Of a stretch of DNA of 64,000 nucleotides, positions 51,497 to 60,515 are shown in pieces. Made by a program: the position numbers and the translations under genes. The notes under the pieces are model-generated. The model was not told the DNA's origin and did no database searches. It worked only from the letters and a program-made list of their open reading frames with translations. Origin of the DNA: Bacillota bacterium (GTDB lineage: Bacteria; Bacillota; Bacilli; Paenibacillales; NBRC-103111); the NCBI GenBank assembly GCA_023388055.1, contig JAEWGW010000037.1, positions 1 to 64,000 on the forward strand. The letters run 5' to 3'. How positions within the stretch are numbered: the stretch's first letter is position 1; the number at the start of each line of letters is the position of its first letter.

Positions 51497-51656
51497 CTCT
51501 CTCACCATCTCCTGACATCCTAATCTCCCGCTGACAGGTTCATCGTACCGGATTACCCGTCCTCTTGAATACAGACCGCTTCCCAAATCGGGCACATTTC
51601 TTGGTTTTTGGGTACTCACCATTCTTGCAGTAGGGGAATTTTCTTGGTTTCCGCAT

Positions 51657-51702
51657 AGAAAAAAGCCCGTCCCATGGCTCTTTGCTGGAGTCACAGACGG
51701 GC
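51657..51702 (-). terminator. Terminator after the cassette 2 AraC gene
   Basis: The stem GCCCGTC / GACGGGC (51665-51671 with 51696-51702), with a long loop, is followed on the minus strand by a run of T (51657-51664). It separates the sensor gene from the permease genes, which therefore need their own promoter. Confidence 0.75.
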
Positions 51703-51722
51703 GGTGAGTGAAATATGAAGCT

Positions 51723-54032
51723 CTATGGATTGGAGCTGCCGATCGACTGCTCACGGTATTCCGTGGGCGTTAGTCCGGTATATTTTTTGAAGGTGCGGGT
51801 GAAGCTGCGGGAATGCATATACCCGACGGCATCGGAGACGTCGTTGATCTTGATGGTTTTGTCCCGGAGCAGCTCCTTGGCGGCCTCGATTCGAATTTTG
51901 ATCAAATAGTCGATAAAATTATCCTCCACCTGCTCCTTGAACAGCTTGGAGATATAGGTGGGGTGAAGATCAAATTCCTCGGCCAGCCGGTCCAGGGACA
52001 AGCCGCTATCCCGGTAATTCTCCTGAATGAATTGGAGGATACGCCCGATATGCTCATTTTTTCCTCTTTGGCTGCGCCGTTTTTCAATTTTGTCGGCAAA
52101 CCCCACCAGCACGGCCTCCACCACTTGTTCGGTCTCCCGCACATTCTCACAGCGGTTGATCCGTTCATACAGGTTGCCTATTTCGTTCAGGGTTTCCTCC
52201 GTATCCATGCCAATGGACTCCATGGTTTGGGTGGCCCGCATCACCAATTCGAAGGAGAACTGACGGATTAAATCCGGCGGCAGGTTATGGTGAACCGCCT
52301 CCTGGAAGATTCCCTTCAGATCCTGCAGCCCCTTGTCCATTTCGTTCTGCTTCAGGGCATCCACAATCCGGTCGATCATCCGCACAATGTGGTAATAATC
52401 CTGATTGTCCGGCGTCTGTACATCCAGAATGGAGATGACGCCATGATTGCCAGCCACCATCTTGTAGTGAAGCGCCTGCTGCGACTCGGCGTAAGACAGC
52501 GGAACATCCTTCAGCTCCCGGTATCCCCGGCCCAAGCCTGCAATGACCGTCAGTCCGATCTGCCTGTTCATTACATTCAGGATTTGCTCCAGAAGAGCCA
52601 TGGCCCGCAGATGATTCTGCTCCTCATCCCCCTCCGCGAAGCTGAATACAATCACAGCCCGGCCGCCGCCCAGGTCGATAGCCGAACCGGCATTCTCCGA
52701 ATTGATGATTTCCTCGGCCACATTGCACAGCGCATAGGTATAGAGCGTCTGATCCCGGGGCTCGATGCCCCCTTCCTTGCCGATCTCCGCCGTACACACT
52801 ACATACCATTCCGAATAAAGATGGATTCCCGTAAATTCCAGATGCGGGGCAATAACGGCATAGTCTGTCCGGTAACCCACCAGAACATCCATAATGGTCC
52901 GCCATTTCAGCATCGGCTTGGAATCCCGGAGCTGCTGCTCCAGCTTCTCCCGGTCCACAAACATCTGGTCGAAGAAGCTCTCCAGATAAGAGACACCCCG
53001 TGGAGCGGAGGCGGCAGCATCGCCCCATGTTGGTCTGCCGTTGCGGGACAGTTTGCCCAGCATCCGGTCTATCGGGCTGAAGGTACGCCGGTTGACCACG
53101 AAGAGAATCACGAATGCCACTAGAAACAGCACCACGGCCAGCAGAATCAGAAAATTCCGCGTTACCGTCAGGGGTTTGTACATTTGGCTCTCCGGGATTA
53201 TATTCACGATTTTCCAGCCGGTATACGCGGAGGTTTTGAAGGAAACGGTTTGCTTCACGTTATCCACCATGGCGCTGTACGAACCGCTTTCTTCACCGCC
53301 CAGCACCTGCCGGATATATGGAAGCTCTCCCATCTTGCTGTAGAGCATGGAGGCATCATCATGTGCGACAACCTGGCCCGTTTTGTCCAGAATAAACGTA
53401 TGCCCGGGGGCTTCCTTCTCATAAATATCGTGGATCATCCGGTACAGCACATCCACATCGATATTGGCGGCCACCAATCCCTTCCGATAACCCGGTGCGC
53501 TGAGAGGCGGATAGGACCGGATTAAGGTCACCACATCCCGGTTCACGCTCCCGTCCCAAATTTTGTGGGTGGTGAGCCACTGAAAATAGTCCGGGATCTC
53601 CAGATAGTCGGCGATCCAGCTGTTCTCCGACTGGTCCTTGGCGGTATAAAACTTGTCCGACAGAATGTTGCCGCTTACATCCGAATACGCAAAGATGGAG
53701 GAGAATTGGAGGTTGTTGTTCAGGAATTTGCCCAGCTTGGAGTTCAGGACGAAGAAATTATCATTCTTCTGGGCATTATCCTTGTAGCTGTCATTCATAA
53801 AATATACAAATTCTAACTCATTTGTAAGTTGTAGCAAATTGGCTTCCGTTTGCTGAAACGATAGCTCGATCTTTTGGTCAATCTGCTTCAAGAGAGCCAT
53901 GTTCGTTTCCTTCAGCTGCTGCTCCAACCCCCGGACCGTGCTCTGGTACGAAAAGAAAAAAGCCAGGGATATAACAGCCAACAGCAGGCTGCCGTATATC
54001 AGCATGATCCTCCCTGTAACACCGATTTTCAT
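51723..54032 (-). CDS. Membrane-bound AraC family sensor-regulator, cassette 2
   Basis: A 769-aa one-component regulator. A transmembrane helix (about 8-28) is followed by an extracytoplasmic Cache-type sensor (about 30-290, with TFILDKTGQVVAHDDASMLYSKMGEL), a second helix (FLILLAVVLFLVAFVILFVV), a cytoplasmic linker and a C-terminal AraC domain (LSLDRLAEEFDLHPTYISKLFKEQVEDNFIDYLIKIRIEAAKELL...VSDAVGYMHSRSFTRTFKKYTGLTPTEYR). GGAGG precedes the ATG. It is upstream of cassette 2 on the same strand but terminated separately, and is its likely activator. Confidence 0.9.
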   Translation of the reverse strand: MKIGVTGRIMLIYGSLLLAVISLAFFFSYQSTVRGLEQQLKETNMALLKQIDQKIELSFQQTEANLLQLTNELEFVYFMNDSYKDNAQKNDNFFVLNSKLGKFLNNNLQFSSIFAYSDVSGNILSDKFYTAKDQSENSWIADYLEIPDYFQWLTTHKIWDGSVNRDVVTLIRSYPPLSAPGYRKGLVAANIDVDVLYRMIHDIYEKEAPGHTFILDKTGQVVAHDDASMLYSKMGELPYIRQVLGGEESGSYSAMVDNVKQTVSFKTSAYTGWKIVNIIPESQMYKPLTVTRNFLILLAVVLFLVAFVILFVVNRRTFSPIDRMLGKLSRNGRPTWGDAAASAPRGVSYLESFFDQMFVDREKLEQQLRDSKPMLKWRTIMDVLVGYRTDYAVIAPHLEFTGIHLYSEWYVVCTAEIGKEGGIEPRDQTLYTYALCNVAEEIINSENAGSAIDLGGGRAVIVFSFAEGDEEQNHLRAMALLEQILNVMNRQIGLTVIAGLGRGYRELKDVPLSYAESQQALHYKMVAGNHGVISILDVQTPDNQDYYHIVRMIDRIVDALKQNEMDKGLQDLKGIFQEAVHHNLPPDLIRQFSFELVMRATQTMESIGMDTEETLNEIGNLYERINRCENVRETEQVVEAVLVGFADKIEKRRSQRGKNEHIGRILQFIQENYRDSGLSLDRLAEEFDLHPTYISKLFKEQVEDNFIDYLIKIRIEAAKELLRDKTIKINDVSDAVGYMHSRSFTRTFKKYTGLTPTEYREQSIGSSNP

Positions 54033-54065
54033 CTTCCTTGCCTCCCGGTATGCTGCATAAAAGCA

Positions 54066-54095
54066 GCACAGACAGCCCTTACAGGCCGTCTGTGC
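54066..54095 (-). terminator. Probable terminator of the aspartokinase gene
   Basis: The perfect 8-bp stem GCACAGAC / GTCTGTGC with a further GCC/GGC pairing inside lies 25 bp past the aspartokinase stop. On the minus strand it is followed only by TGCTTTTA, so termination may be partial. Confidence 0.5.
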
Positions 54096-54119
54096 GGATC
54101 TTTATAGAGGAATGTCCGG

Positions 54120-55373
54120 TTATCTGCGGTCTTGCGGTCCGCCTACGGAAACCGTCGAATCGGTATCCAGCCCGTATGCAGTATGCAGCGTCTGAATCAC
54201 TTCGTTCAGACGGCTGTTGGGGATCACACAGCTTACCTTGATTTCGGAGGTGCTGACCATGTTGATGCTGATGCCCAGCTCCGAAATGGCCTCGAACATC
54301 TTGGCGGCTACGCCGGGATTGCTGACCATGCCTGCGCCCACGATGGATACCTTAACCAGCCCGGTTTCGGAGGTGGTTTCACGGTAACCCACAACCTCCT
54401 TGATGGATGCGATGATGCCCATGGCCTTATCCAGATCGCCGCTGCCTACAGTGAAGGAGAAATCCGCCGCGTCCTGGACACCGCTTTGGACAATAATATC
54501 CACGTCGATTTGCTGATTGGCCAACGCGGTGAACACCTTGGCCAGCTGGCCCGGACGTTCGGGCACTCCCAGGATGCTGATGCGCGCCACATTCTTGTCA
54601 TATGCAATACCGCTGACTACGATTCCCTGCTCCATTGCGGCTTCCTCCTTCACAAGCGTACCTTCGTTATGGTTAAAGCTGGAACGCACCACCAGACGCA
54701 CCTGGTTCAGCTTGGCGCATTCTACCGCACGGGGATGAAGCACCGCCGCACCAAGGTTAGCCAGCTCCAGCATTTCGTCGTAAGAAATCTCATTGAGCTT
54801 CCGTGCGCATTTCACAATGCGGGGATCCGTGGAGTAAACACCCTCCACATCGGTGTAGATTTCGCACAGGTCGGCTTTGATGGCCGCGGCAACGGCAACA
54901 GCGGTCGTATCTGAGCCGCCCCGTCCCAGAGTGGTGATTTCTCCGGCTTCGGTCATCCCCTGGAAGCCTGCAACGATTACAATACAATCCTTCTCCAGCG
55001 CGTCCAACACCCGTTTGGGCTCGATATGGCTGATGCGGGCTTTGGCGTGGACAGCCTCCGTATAAATCCCGGTTTGCCAGCCGGTATAAGACCGTGCCTC
55101 TTCACCGAGGCTTTGGATGGCCATGGACAAAAGCGCCACCGATACCTGCTCGCCTGTAGTCAGGAGCATATCCATCTCTCTTGCCGGCGGGGCACCGTCG
55201 CAAATCTGCTTGGAGAGGTCAATCAGTTCATCTGTTGTATCGCCCATAGCGGAAACCACAACCAGACAACGATTCCCTTCCCGCTTCCTGTCCACGATCC
55301 GCTGGGCTACACGCCGCATGCGTTCGGGGGTACCGACGGAGCTGCCGCCGAACTTCATCACAATTACCGACAA
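54120..55373 (-). CDS. lysC: Aspartate kinase (LysC type)
   Basis: A 417-aa enzyme that phosphorylates aspartate, the first step to lysine, threonine, methionine and diaminopimelate. The kinase domain has KFGGSSV near the start, VVVSAMGDTTDEL, GRGGSDTTAVAVAAA and YTDVEGVYSTDPRIV. Two ACT domains follow (about 265-335 and 345-410), the regulatory part. A TTG at 55371-55373 is the best start: AAGGAG is eight bases upstream and the product begins MSVIVMKFGG, as in known LysC, whereas the apparent GTG three codons earlier overlaps the ribosome site. No lysine riboswitch is visible in the short leader. Confidence 0.93.
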   Translation of the reverse strand: MSVIVMKFGGSSVGTPERMRRVAQRIVDRKREGNRCLVVVSAMGDTTDELIDLSKQICDGAPPAREMDMLLTTGEQVSVALLSMAIQSLGEEARSYTGWQTGIYTEAVHAKARISHIEPKRVLDALEKDCIVIVAGFQGMTEAGEITTLGRGGSDTTAVAVAAAIKADLCEIYTDVEGVYSTDPRIVKCARKLNEISYDEMLELANLGAAVLHPRAVECAKLNQVRLVVRSSFNHNEGTLVKEEAAMEQGIVVSGIAYDKNVARISILGVPERPGQLAKVFTALANQQIDVDIIVQSGVQDAADFSFTVGSGDLDKAMGIIASIKEVVGYRETTSETGLVKVSIVGAGMVSNPGVAAKMFEAISELGISINMVSTSEIKVSCVIPNSRLNEVIQTLHTAYGLDTDSTVSVGGPQDRR

Positions 55374-55456
55374 CTTCAACACTCCTTACCGTAGCTAATC
55401 CTGCAAAAGGTTTTTCCTATTATATCACCAAAACCATCCAAAAAAAATCCCCGTAC

Positions 55457-55489
55457 AAAAAATCCCCCAAGGCGCATTGTCCTTAGGGG
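55457..55489 (-). terminator. efp terminator
   Basis: On the minus strand the stem CCCCTAAGG / CCTTGGGG with an 8-base loop is followed by ATTTTTT, 54 bp past the efp stop codon. Confidence 0.8.
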
Positions 55490-55542
55490 CTGTCTTCCCT
55501 TTTGCTTCACATTGCCGCCACAGACGCCAAACAGACCGGCTG

Positions 55543-56100
55543 TTACGCCCGGGAAATGTACTTGCCTTCACGGGTATCGATAAGCAGACGGTCACCTTGG
55601 TTAATGAACAGAGGAACCTGTACGGTATGGCCGGTTTCCATGGTTGCGTTCTTGGTAGCGCCGGTTGCGGTGTTGCCCTTGATGCCCGGTTCGGTTTCGG
55701 TTACTTCCAGCTCAACGCTGTTAGGCAGGTTGATGCCCAGGATGGAGCCTTGGTAGCTGATGATGTTCACCAGCATGTTTTCCTTCAGGAAGTTGCTCTC
55801 CCACTCCAATTGTTTGGCGGACAGCTCGAATTGATCGTAGGTTTCATTGTCCATGAAGGTATATTCGGAACCGCTGTTGTACAAATATTGGGTTTCGCGG
55901 TTTTCAACAATGGCCCGGCTCACCGTTTCACCAGCGCGGAAGGTCTTTTCCACCACATTGCCATTCTTCAGGTTCTTCAGCTTGGAGCGGACGAAGGCCG
56001 CGCCCTTGCCGGGTTTCACATGCTGAAATTCAATAACGGTAAACGGGTCACCGTCAACTTCAATCGTAAGGCCTGTCCGGAAATCATTAACGGAAATCAT
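55543..56100 (-). CDS. efp: Elongation factor P
   Basis: A 185-aa translation factor that relieves ribosome stalling at polyproline. Three beta-barrel domains are visible: N-terminal KOW-like (MISVNDFRTGLTIEVDGDPFTVIEFQHVKPGKGAAFVRSKLKNL) with the conserved loop Lys in KPGKG that is post-translationally modified in Bacillus, a middle OB domain, and the C-terminal DREGKYISRA. It lies 58 bp after pepQ, completing the aroQ-pepQ-efp order known from B. subtilis (yqhS-yqhT-efp). Confidence 0.97.
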   Translation of the reverse strand: MISVNDFRTGLTIEVDGDPFTVIEFQHVKPGKGAAFVRSKLKNLKNGNVVEKTFRAGETVSRAIVENRETQYLYNSGSEYTFMDNETYDQFELSAKQLEWESNFLKENMLVNIISYQGSILGINLPNSVELEVTETEPGIKGNTATGATKNATMETGHTVQVPLFINQGDRLLIDTREGKYISRA

Positions 56101-56158
56101 GCAATACTTCCTCCCAGTGGAAAAGTCATCTCTTTATTATAGTCTAAATTCAGGCGGC

Positions 56159-57235
56159 TCACAATATCAAAAGTTCTTTGGTGCAATGGGTCAGGATTTT
56201 GACACCTGTTTCGGTAAAGACCAGGTCATCTTCAATCCGGACACCGCCGATACCCGGCAGATAAATGCCCGGCTCCACGGTTACTGTCATCCCCGGCTCG
56301 AAGACCACATCGCAGCTGGGGGACAGCCGCGGATTTTCGTGAATCTCCAGCCCCAGGCTGTGGCCTGTTCCATGTCCGAAGTTCCCGCCGTAGCCGGCCT
56401 TGGCAATAATGTCCCGGGCGATAGCGTCGCCTTCCCGGCCCGTCATACCCGGCTTCAAGCCGGCGATGCAGGCCAGCTGAGCCTCCAGCACAATCCCATA
56501 AATCTCCTTCAGCTTATCGCTGGGCGTTCCCAGGGATACGGTCCGGGTAATATCGGAGCAATACCCGTGCAGTAGAGCGCCATAATCCATTTTGACAAAT
56601 TCGTTCAGTCCCAGGATGCGGTCGCTGGCCACTCCATGTGGAAGCGCGGAGCGTTCCCCGGAGGCCACAATAGTATCGAAGGAGGAGGAGGTTGCGCCGT
56701 TCTTGCGCATGAAGAACTCCATTTCCAGGGCAATATCCCGTTCGGATACGCCGGGCTTCAGATAGCTCAGGATATGGGTGAAGGTTTTGTCCGCCAGATC
56801 CGCAGCATCCTGCATTACCGCAATTTCCTCTTCATCCTTGTACATCCGCAGCTTCTCCACCACCAGGGAGGTAGGTACCGCTTCGATACCGGCCAGATCA
56901 GCCTCGTAGCTCTTGTACAAGCTGTAGCTCAGATGGTTTTGCTCCAACCCCAGCTTCTTAATGCCGAGACCGTCCAGCAGCTCCTTGACCGTCTGCATAG
57001 GTCTCACCGCATGCTCCACAATTTCATAAGCGGTTGCTTGCTCCTTGGCTTGTACCGTATAGCGGAAATCCGTCAGGAAGAAAGCCTTGCCCGTCGTCAC
57101 CAGCACATAACCTGCGGTGCCGGTAAAGCCAGACATATAACGCCGGTTGTAGGGATTGGTAATCAATATGGCTTCCAGGCGGAGCCCTTCCATCGCTTTT
57201 CTTACATTGGCCAACCGTTTCAATGACATCTCCAT
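56159..57235 (-). CDS. pepQ: Xaa-Pro aminopeptidase-like M24 peptidase (YqhT/PepQ type)
   Basis: A 358-aa dinuclear-metal peptidase that removes N-terminal residues before proline or splits X-Pro dipeptides. It has a creatinase-like N-terminal domain (about 1-125) and the pita-bread domain with metal ligands in VKMDYGALLHGYCSDITRT (two Asp), FGHGTGHSLGLEIHE (His), and the later EPGIYLPGIGGVRIEDDL (Glu residues). It overlaps no neighbour, one base after aroQ, and is clearly in operon with aroQ and efp. Confidence 0.92.
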   Translation of the reverse strand: MEMSLKRLANVRKAMEGLRLEAILITNPYNRRYMSGFTGTAGYVLVTTGKAFFLTDFRYTVQAKEQATAYEIVEHAVRPMQTVKELLDGLGIKKLGLEQNHLSYSLYKSYEADLAGIEAVPTSLVVEKLRMYKDEEEIAVMQDAADLADKTFTHILSYLKPGVSERDIALEMEFFMRKNGATSSSFDTIVASGERSALPHGVASDRILGLNEFVKMDYGALLHGYCSDITRTVSLGTPSDKLKEIYGIVLEAQLACIAGLKPGMTGREGDAIARDIIAKAGYGGNFGHGTGHSLGLEIHENPRLSPSCDVVFEPGMTVTVEPGIYLPGIGGVRIEDDLVFTETGVKILTHCTKELLIL

Positions 57236-57236
57236 C

Positions 57237-57680
57237 TCACCCGTTTTCTCTTAAATGATGTACCATGGCGCGCAGGCCCGCTTCATAGCTGTACGGTCCC
57301 AGTCCGCTGATTTGCCCAAGGACCACCGGAGCAATTACCGACGTATGCCGGAAGGCCTCCCGCTTGTGGATATTGGACAGATGCACCTCGATGACAGGCA
57401 GGGATACTGCCGCCACCGCATCGCGGATCGCATAGCTGTAATGTGTGAAGGCGCCGGGATTCATGACAATTCCGTCCATTGTCCCGAAGGCGGCATGAAT
57501 GCGGTCGATCAGCGCCCCTTCATGGTTGGATTGGAAAAACTCCAGCTCCACCTTAAGCTCCGCCGCGCACGCAAGGAGGGACTCCTCGATGGCGGGCAGC
57601 GACATGCTGCCGTATACGCCCGGTTCACGGACACCCAGCATATTCAAATTCGGCCCGTGCAGAATAAGAATCCGTTTCAT
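57237..57680 (-). CDS. aroQ: Type II 3-dehydroquinate dehydratase
   Basis: A 147-aa dodecameric enzyme converting 3-dehydroquinate to 3-dehydroshikimate in aromatic amino-acid synthesis. Family motifs are ILHGPNLNMLGVREPGVYG with the active-site Tyr, FQSNHEGALIDRIHAA, NPGAFTHYSYAIRDAV and the EVHLSNIHKREAFRHTSVI block. AGGTGA precedes the ATG at 57678-57680; a longer in-frame extension is rejected. Confidence 0.96.
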   Translation of the reverse strand: MKRILILHGPNLNMLGVREPGVYGSMSLPAIEESLLACAAELKVELEFFQSNHEGALIDRIHAAFGTMDGIVMNPGAFTHYSYAIRDAVAAVSLPVIEVHLSNIHKREAFRHTSVIAPVVLGQISGLGPYSYEAGLRAMVHHLRENG

Positions 57681-57762
57681 GGCAAAATCACCTGTCTTTG
57701 CATCTTGTGTGTTGCAACGGGTACATTTTACCATAAGATACGGATGGAGAGAAATTGAATTC

Positions 57763-58284
57763 TTACTTCGCCGGCTCCGTCTTCATCATCATGGGCTCGC
57801 GGGAGCGTTCGTCAGTAAATTCGAACGTGATGGAATAGCCGATAAACAACCCCCACACGGCAAACAGGCACATATCCGTGACCAGGGAATTGATGTCCAT
57901 CTGTGTAATAGCCGGAACCATTCCGGTTAACGGACCAATCAGCAGATAGAGTCCCCCCCACCAGGCCAGGCCGTAAATCAGCCCGGGCCACGGTCCCTTC
58001 AGCTTGCGCAGCACCAGACCGTAAAAAAGCGCAGCCACCAGGGATAAACCGATTAGACTGCCGTAACCCAGCAGGATCCCCTGCCAGGTTACGAGGAAAT
58101 CATGCCGGAAAAAGGGCTCCAGCAAAAACCCCGGCACCACATCCGTATACTTCATGGCAAATTGCAGCAGCTTCAGGGCTCCCCAGATAATACCCGCAAA
58201 TAAACCGATATATAAGGAGAACACCCAAGGCCGCGTGGTCTTGCGGCTTTTGTGTTTGGAGCGGTATTTCGCCTTCACCTTCAT
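57763..58284 (-). CDS. yqhR: YqhR family membrane protein
   Basis: A 173-aa protein with about four transmembrane helices and a basic N-terminus (MKVKAKYRSKHKSRKTTRP). The sequence SLYIGLFAGIIWGALKLLQFAMKYTDVVPGFLLEPFF and the position next to yqhQ and aroQ identify it as YqhR. Its function is unknown, though it is linked to sporulation-time expression in Bacillus. It is divergent from yqhQ, with 165 bp between the two starts. Confidence 0.88.
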   Translation of the reverse strand: MKVKAKYRSKHKSRKTTRPWVFSLYIGLFAGIIWGALKLLQFAMKYTDVVPGFLLEPFFRHDFLVTWQGILLGYGSLIGLSLVAALFYGLVLRKLKGPWPGLIYGLAWWGGLYLLIGPLTGMVPAITQMDINSLVTDMCLFAVWGLFIGYSITFEFTDERSREPMMMKTEPAK

Positions 58285-58449
58285 GACGTTCCGCCTTTCT
58301 CAACCATGTGGAGGATTTTCCTGTAGTATGCACCAGGCCGACCCGGTTAAATCAGGTGGAATTCAACCGCTGTTTCCGCTACAATAGATACACAAGCCCA
58401 TTCCTTGCGCCGCTTAAAGTGCGAGGACCAACCTCATGGAGAGAAGCAG

Positions 58450-59400
58450 GTGAATGCAGTGCCGCAAAAGACCATATATGGCGGACAAGCCGTAATTGAA
58501 GGTGTCATGTTCGCGGGCAAAACCGCCCATGTGACAGCCGTCCGCCGCAAAAATAATGAAATCAGCTTTTTGGAGGTGCCGCGCACCACCAAACCTTGGG
58601 TGAAAAAGCTCAGCAAAATACCGTTCATCAGAGGGATTGTAGGATTATTGGATTCCAGTGCAAAAGGCTCCCGCCATCTGAATTTCTCCGCTGAGGCCTA
58701 TGCGGAGGATGAGGGTGGACCTGTGGAGGAGGAAAAAGAAACTCTCTTCGGCAAAATCGGCATGTTTCTTGGCGTCGCCGTTGTCGGTGTCCTGTCCTTT
58801 ATCTTCGGCAAGCTGATCTTTACCGTTGTCCCCGCTGCAGTAGAGCAGCTGCTGTTCAGCGAATTGTTCGGCGGCCGCATCCTTCATAATATTATTGAAG
58901 GTGTCCTGAAAATTATTTTACTTCTTGCATATATTTATATTATCTCCCTGACCCCCATCATCAAGCGGTTGTTCCAGTATCATGGGGCAGAGCATAAGGT
59001 AATCAGCGCGTACGAGGCCGGTGTGGAGCTCACGGTGGAGAATGTGCAGAAGTTTAACACCCTGCACTACCGCTGCGGCAGCAGCTTCCTGGTGATGACT
59101 GTTCTGATCGGCGTCATTGTTTACTCCTTCTTCCACTACGACGGCTTCTGGGAGCGGATTCTCCAGCGTATCGCCCTGCTGCCCGTCGTTACCATGCTGG
59201 CGTATGAATTTCTGAAGCTGACCAATTCCCTCCGGGATACCCCGGTGCTTCGCTTTTTGGGTTATCCCGGGCTGTGGCTCCAATACTTGACCACCAAGGA
59301 GCCCACCGACGATCAGGTGGAGGTATCCATTGCCTCCTTCAACCGGGTACGCGAGCTGGACAGCCAACTGGCCCCCGCTCCAGGTCAAGCAGCTTCCTAG
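58450..59400 (+). CDS. yqhQ: YqhQ family protein (DUF1385)
   Basis: A 316-aa integral membrane protein. The start of the family is clear: YGGQAVIEGVMFAGKTAHVTAVRRKNNEIS, then IPFIRGIVGLLDSS, several hydrophobic helices, and the hallmark YHGAEHKVISAYEAG...HYRCGSSFLVMTVLIG with conserved His and Cys that could bind metal. The function is unsettled; homologues have been connected to translation or membrane biogenesis. The GTG at 58450, with GGAG eight bases upstream, gives the conserved N-terminus, so an apparent ATG farther upstream is not used. Confidence 0.9.
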   Translation: MNAVPQKTIYGGQAVIEGVMFAGKTAHVTAVRRKNNEISFLEVPRTTKPWVKKLSKIPFIRGIVGLLDSSAKGSRHLNFSAEAYAEDEGGPVEEEKETLFGKIGMFLGVAVVGVLSFIFGKLIFTVVPAAVEQLLFSELFGGRILHNIIEGVLKIILLLAYIYIISLTPIIKRLFQYHGAEHKVISAYEAGVELTVENVQKFNTLHYRCGSSFLVMTVLIGVIVYSFFHYDGFWERILQRIALLPVVTMLAYEFLKLTNSLRDTPVLRFLGYPGLWLQYLTTKEPTDDQVEVSIASFNRVRELDSQLAPAPGQAAS

Positions 59401-59416
59401 AATCCAGTCAATATCT

Positions 59417-59496
59417 AGCTTATGCTTACGATGCAGGCTTTCTACGGAAAGCCCTTAGCTTATGCTTACGATGCAGGCTTTCTACGGAAAGCCCTT
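59417..59496. repeat. Perfect 40-bp tandem duplication
   Basis: Two identical 40-bp units (59417-59456 and 59457-59496) each contain a hairpin GGCTTTC-TACG-GAAAGCC. The second unit ends directly at the AGGAGG ribosome site of the following gene. Confidence 0.95.
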
Positions 59497-59509
59497 AGGA
59501 GGGGAAGTT

Positions 59510-59818
59510 ATGAACATGTACAGACGGTTGTCTTTGCCGGATTACATCATCTATGGCTTGCTGGTAGTGGGGATCCTCTACCGCTTTCTGGTGAATCCCG
59601 GCCCCCTTTTGATTCCGCTCCTGGTGTTCGGTGTCATTTTCCTTCTGTACAAATTCCCTCCCAACCGGCTGCAGAAGCAAGGTAAGCCAGACCCGGCCCG
59701 GACTCGAACAGCGGAGCGCAAGAAATACGAGGAACGGGAACGCCGCAAAGCCCACTTCCGGGTTATTCCGGGAAGCAAGCCGGACTCCGACGAGGAGCAG
59801 CCTCCCAAATATCATTAA
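59510..59818 (+). CDS. Small membrane protein of unknown function
   Basis: A 102-aa protein, not recognised as a named family. Residues about 10-48 form two close hydrophobic helices (YIIYGLLVVGILYRFLVNPGPLLIPLLVFGVIFLLYKF). The tail (50-102) is strongly charged and hydrophilic (ARTRTAERKKYEERERRKAHF), probably cytoplasmic. AGGAGGGG lies right before the ATG at 59510. It is 109 bp downstream of yqhQ; the 40-bp duplication fills most of the gap. A good terminator follows. Confidence 0.8.
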   Translation: MNMYRRLSLPDYIIYGLLVVGILYRFLVNPGPLLIPLLVFGVIFLLYKFPPNRLQKQGKPDPARTRTAERKKYEERERRKAHFRVIPGSKPDSDEEQPPKYH

Positions 59819-59847
59819 GCCTTAGCAGCAAAGTTAAGCTCAACAGC

Positions 59848-59873
59848 AAAGCCGCCCTTGGGGCGGCTTTTTT
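59848..59873 (+). terminator. Terminator
   Basis: The perfect stem GCCGCCC / GGGCGGC (59851-59867), three-base loop, is followed by seven T. It closes the yqhQ-small membrane protein unit. Confidence 0.9.
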
Positions 59874-60015
59874 ACCTTTATCGGCCGGATACTGGCTGTG
59901 GTTTGTTTCCAAGTGATATCGACCAGACTTCAGCAGGAGTTTTTCTCATATTCGCGGGATGTTATAGACATACTATATCTTACAAATTCTTACTTCCCGT
60001 GAAGGAGCCCTCTCC

Positions 60016-60504
60016 ATGAAACCATCCTGCAGCCCTTTGTCTGCCGCTTTGTGGTCTGCGGCTATTCCAGGCTTTGGCCAATTCTGCAACCGCTCCTACA
60101 TAAAGGCTGTTACGTTGATCGTCATGGAATTTCTGGTCAACATTTATTCCCACTTGAATCAGGCGATTTTCTACTCCTGGCTGTGGGATATTCCCAGTGC
60201 CCAACGCTGTCTGAATTATGAATGGCTGCTGTTCTACCCGTGTATGTATGTCTTCGCCGTTTATGACGCGTATCATGAATGCAGCATACGCATGCAGAAG
60301 CCCCATTCACCCTATTTGTACCTCCCCTTCGCCGGAACCAGCTTCGTAGGCACTGTAGTGGTGATCTGGAGCTCCGGGCAACGGCCTTTCTTCGGACTGG
60401 AGAAGCTGGGCCCTATTTTTGCAGGAGTCATTGTGATTCTCGTGGGCATCTGTCTCGGCGGATGGACGGTAAACCGCTTGTTTCCACAAGGGTCTAACCC
60501 TTAG
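60016..60504 (+). CDS. Membrane protein with TM2-like N-terminus, unknown function
   Basis: A 162-aa protein with about four hydrophobic segments. The N-terminal LSAALWSAAIPGFGQFCNRSYIKA resembles the PGxGQxYxG..KG helix of TM2-domain proteins, and the middle includes YDAYHECSIRMQK. No catalytic residues or signal cleavage site are obvious. GAAGGAG precedes the ATG. It ends 11 bp before the converging patatin gene and has no visible terminator of its own. Confidence 0.7.
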   Translation: MKPSCSPLSAALWSAAIPGFGQFCNRSYIKAVTLIVMEFLVNIYSHLNQAIFYSWLWDIPSAQRCLNYEWLLFYPCMYVFAVYDAYHECSIRMQKPHSPYLYLPFAGTSFVGTVVVIWSSGQRPFFGLEKLGPIFAGVIVILVGICLGGWTVNRLFPQGSNP

Positions 60505-60515
60505 CTCCGGTAGCT

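Noticed and set aside
55484..55498. Fragment of the long palindromic repeat (TTAGGGGCTGTCTTC shared with the end of the left-edge copy)
   Set aside because: The 15-base match lies in the arm of the efp terminator and does not continue into the rest of the repeat; treated as coincidence.
55374..55542. Lysine riboswitch before the aspartokinase gene
   Set aside because: The interval is short and largely occupied by the efp terminator; no L-box-like multi-stem structure is visible.
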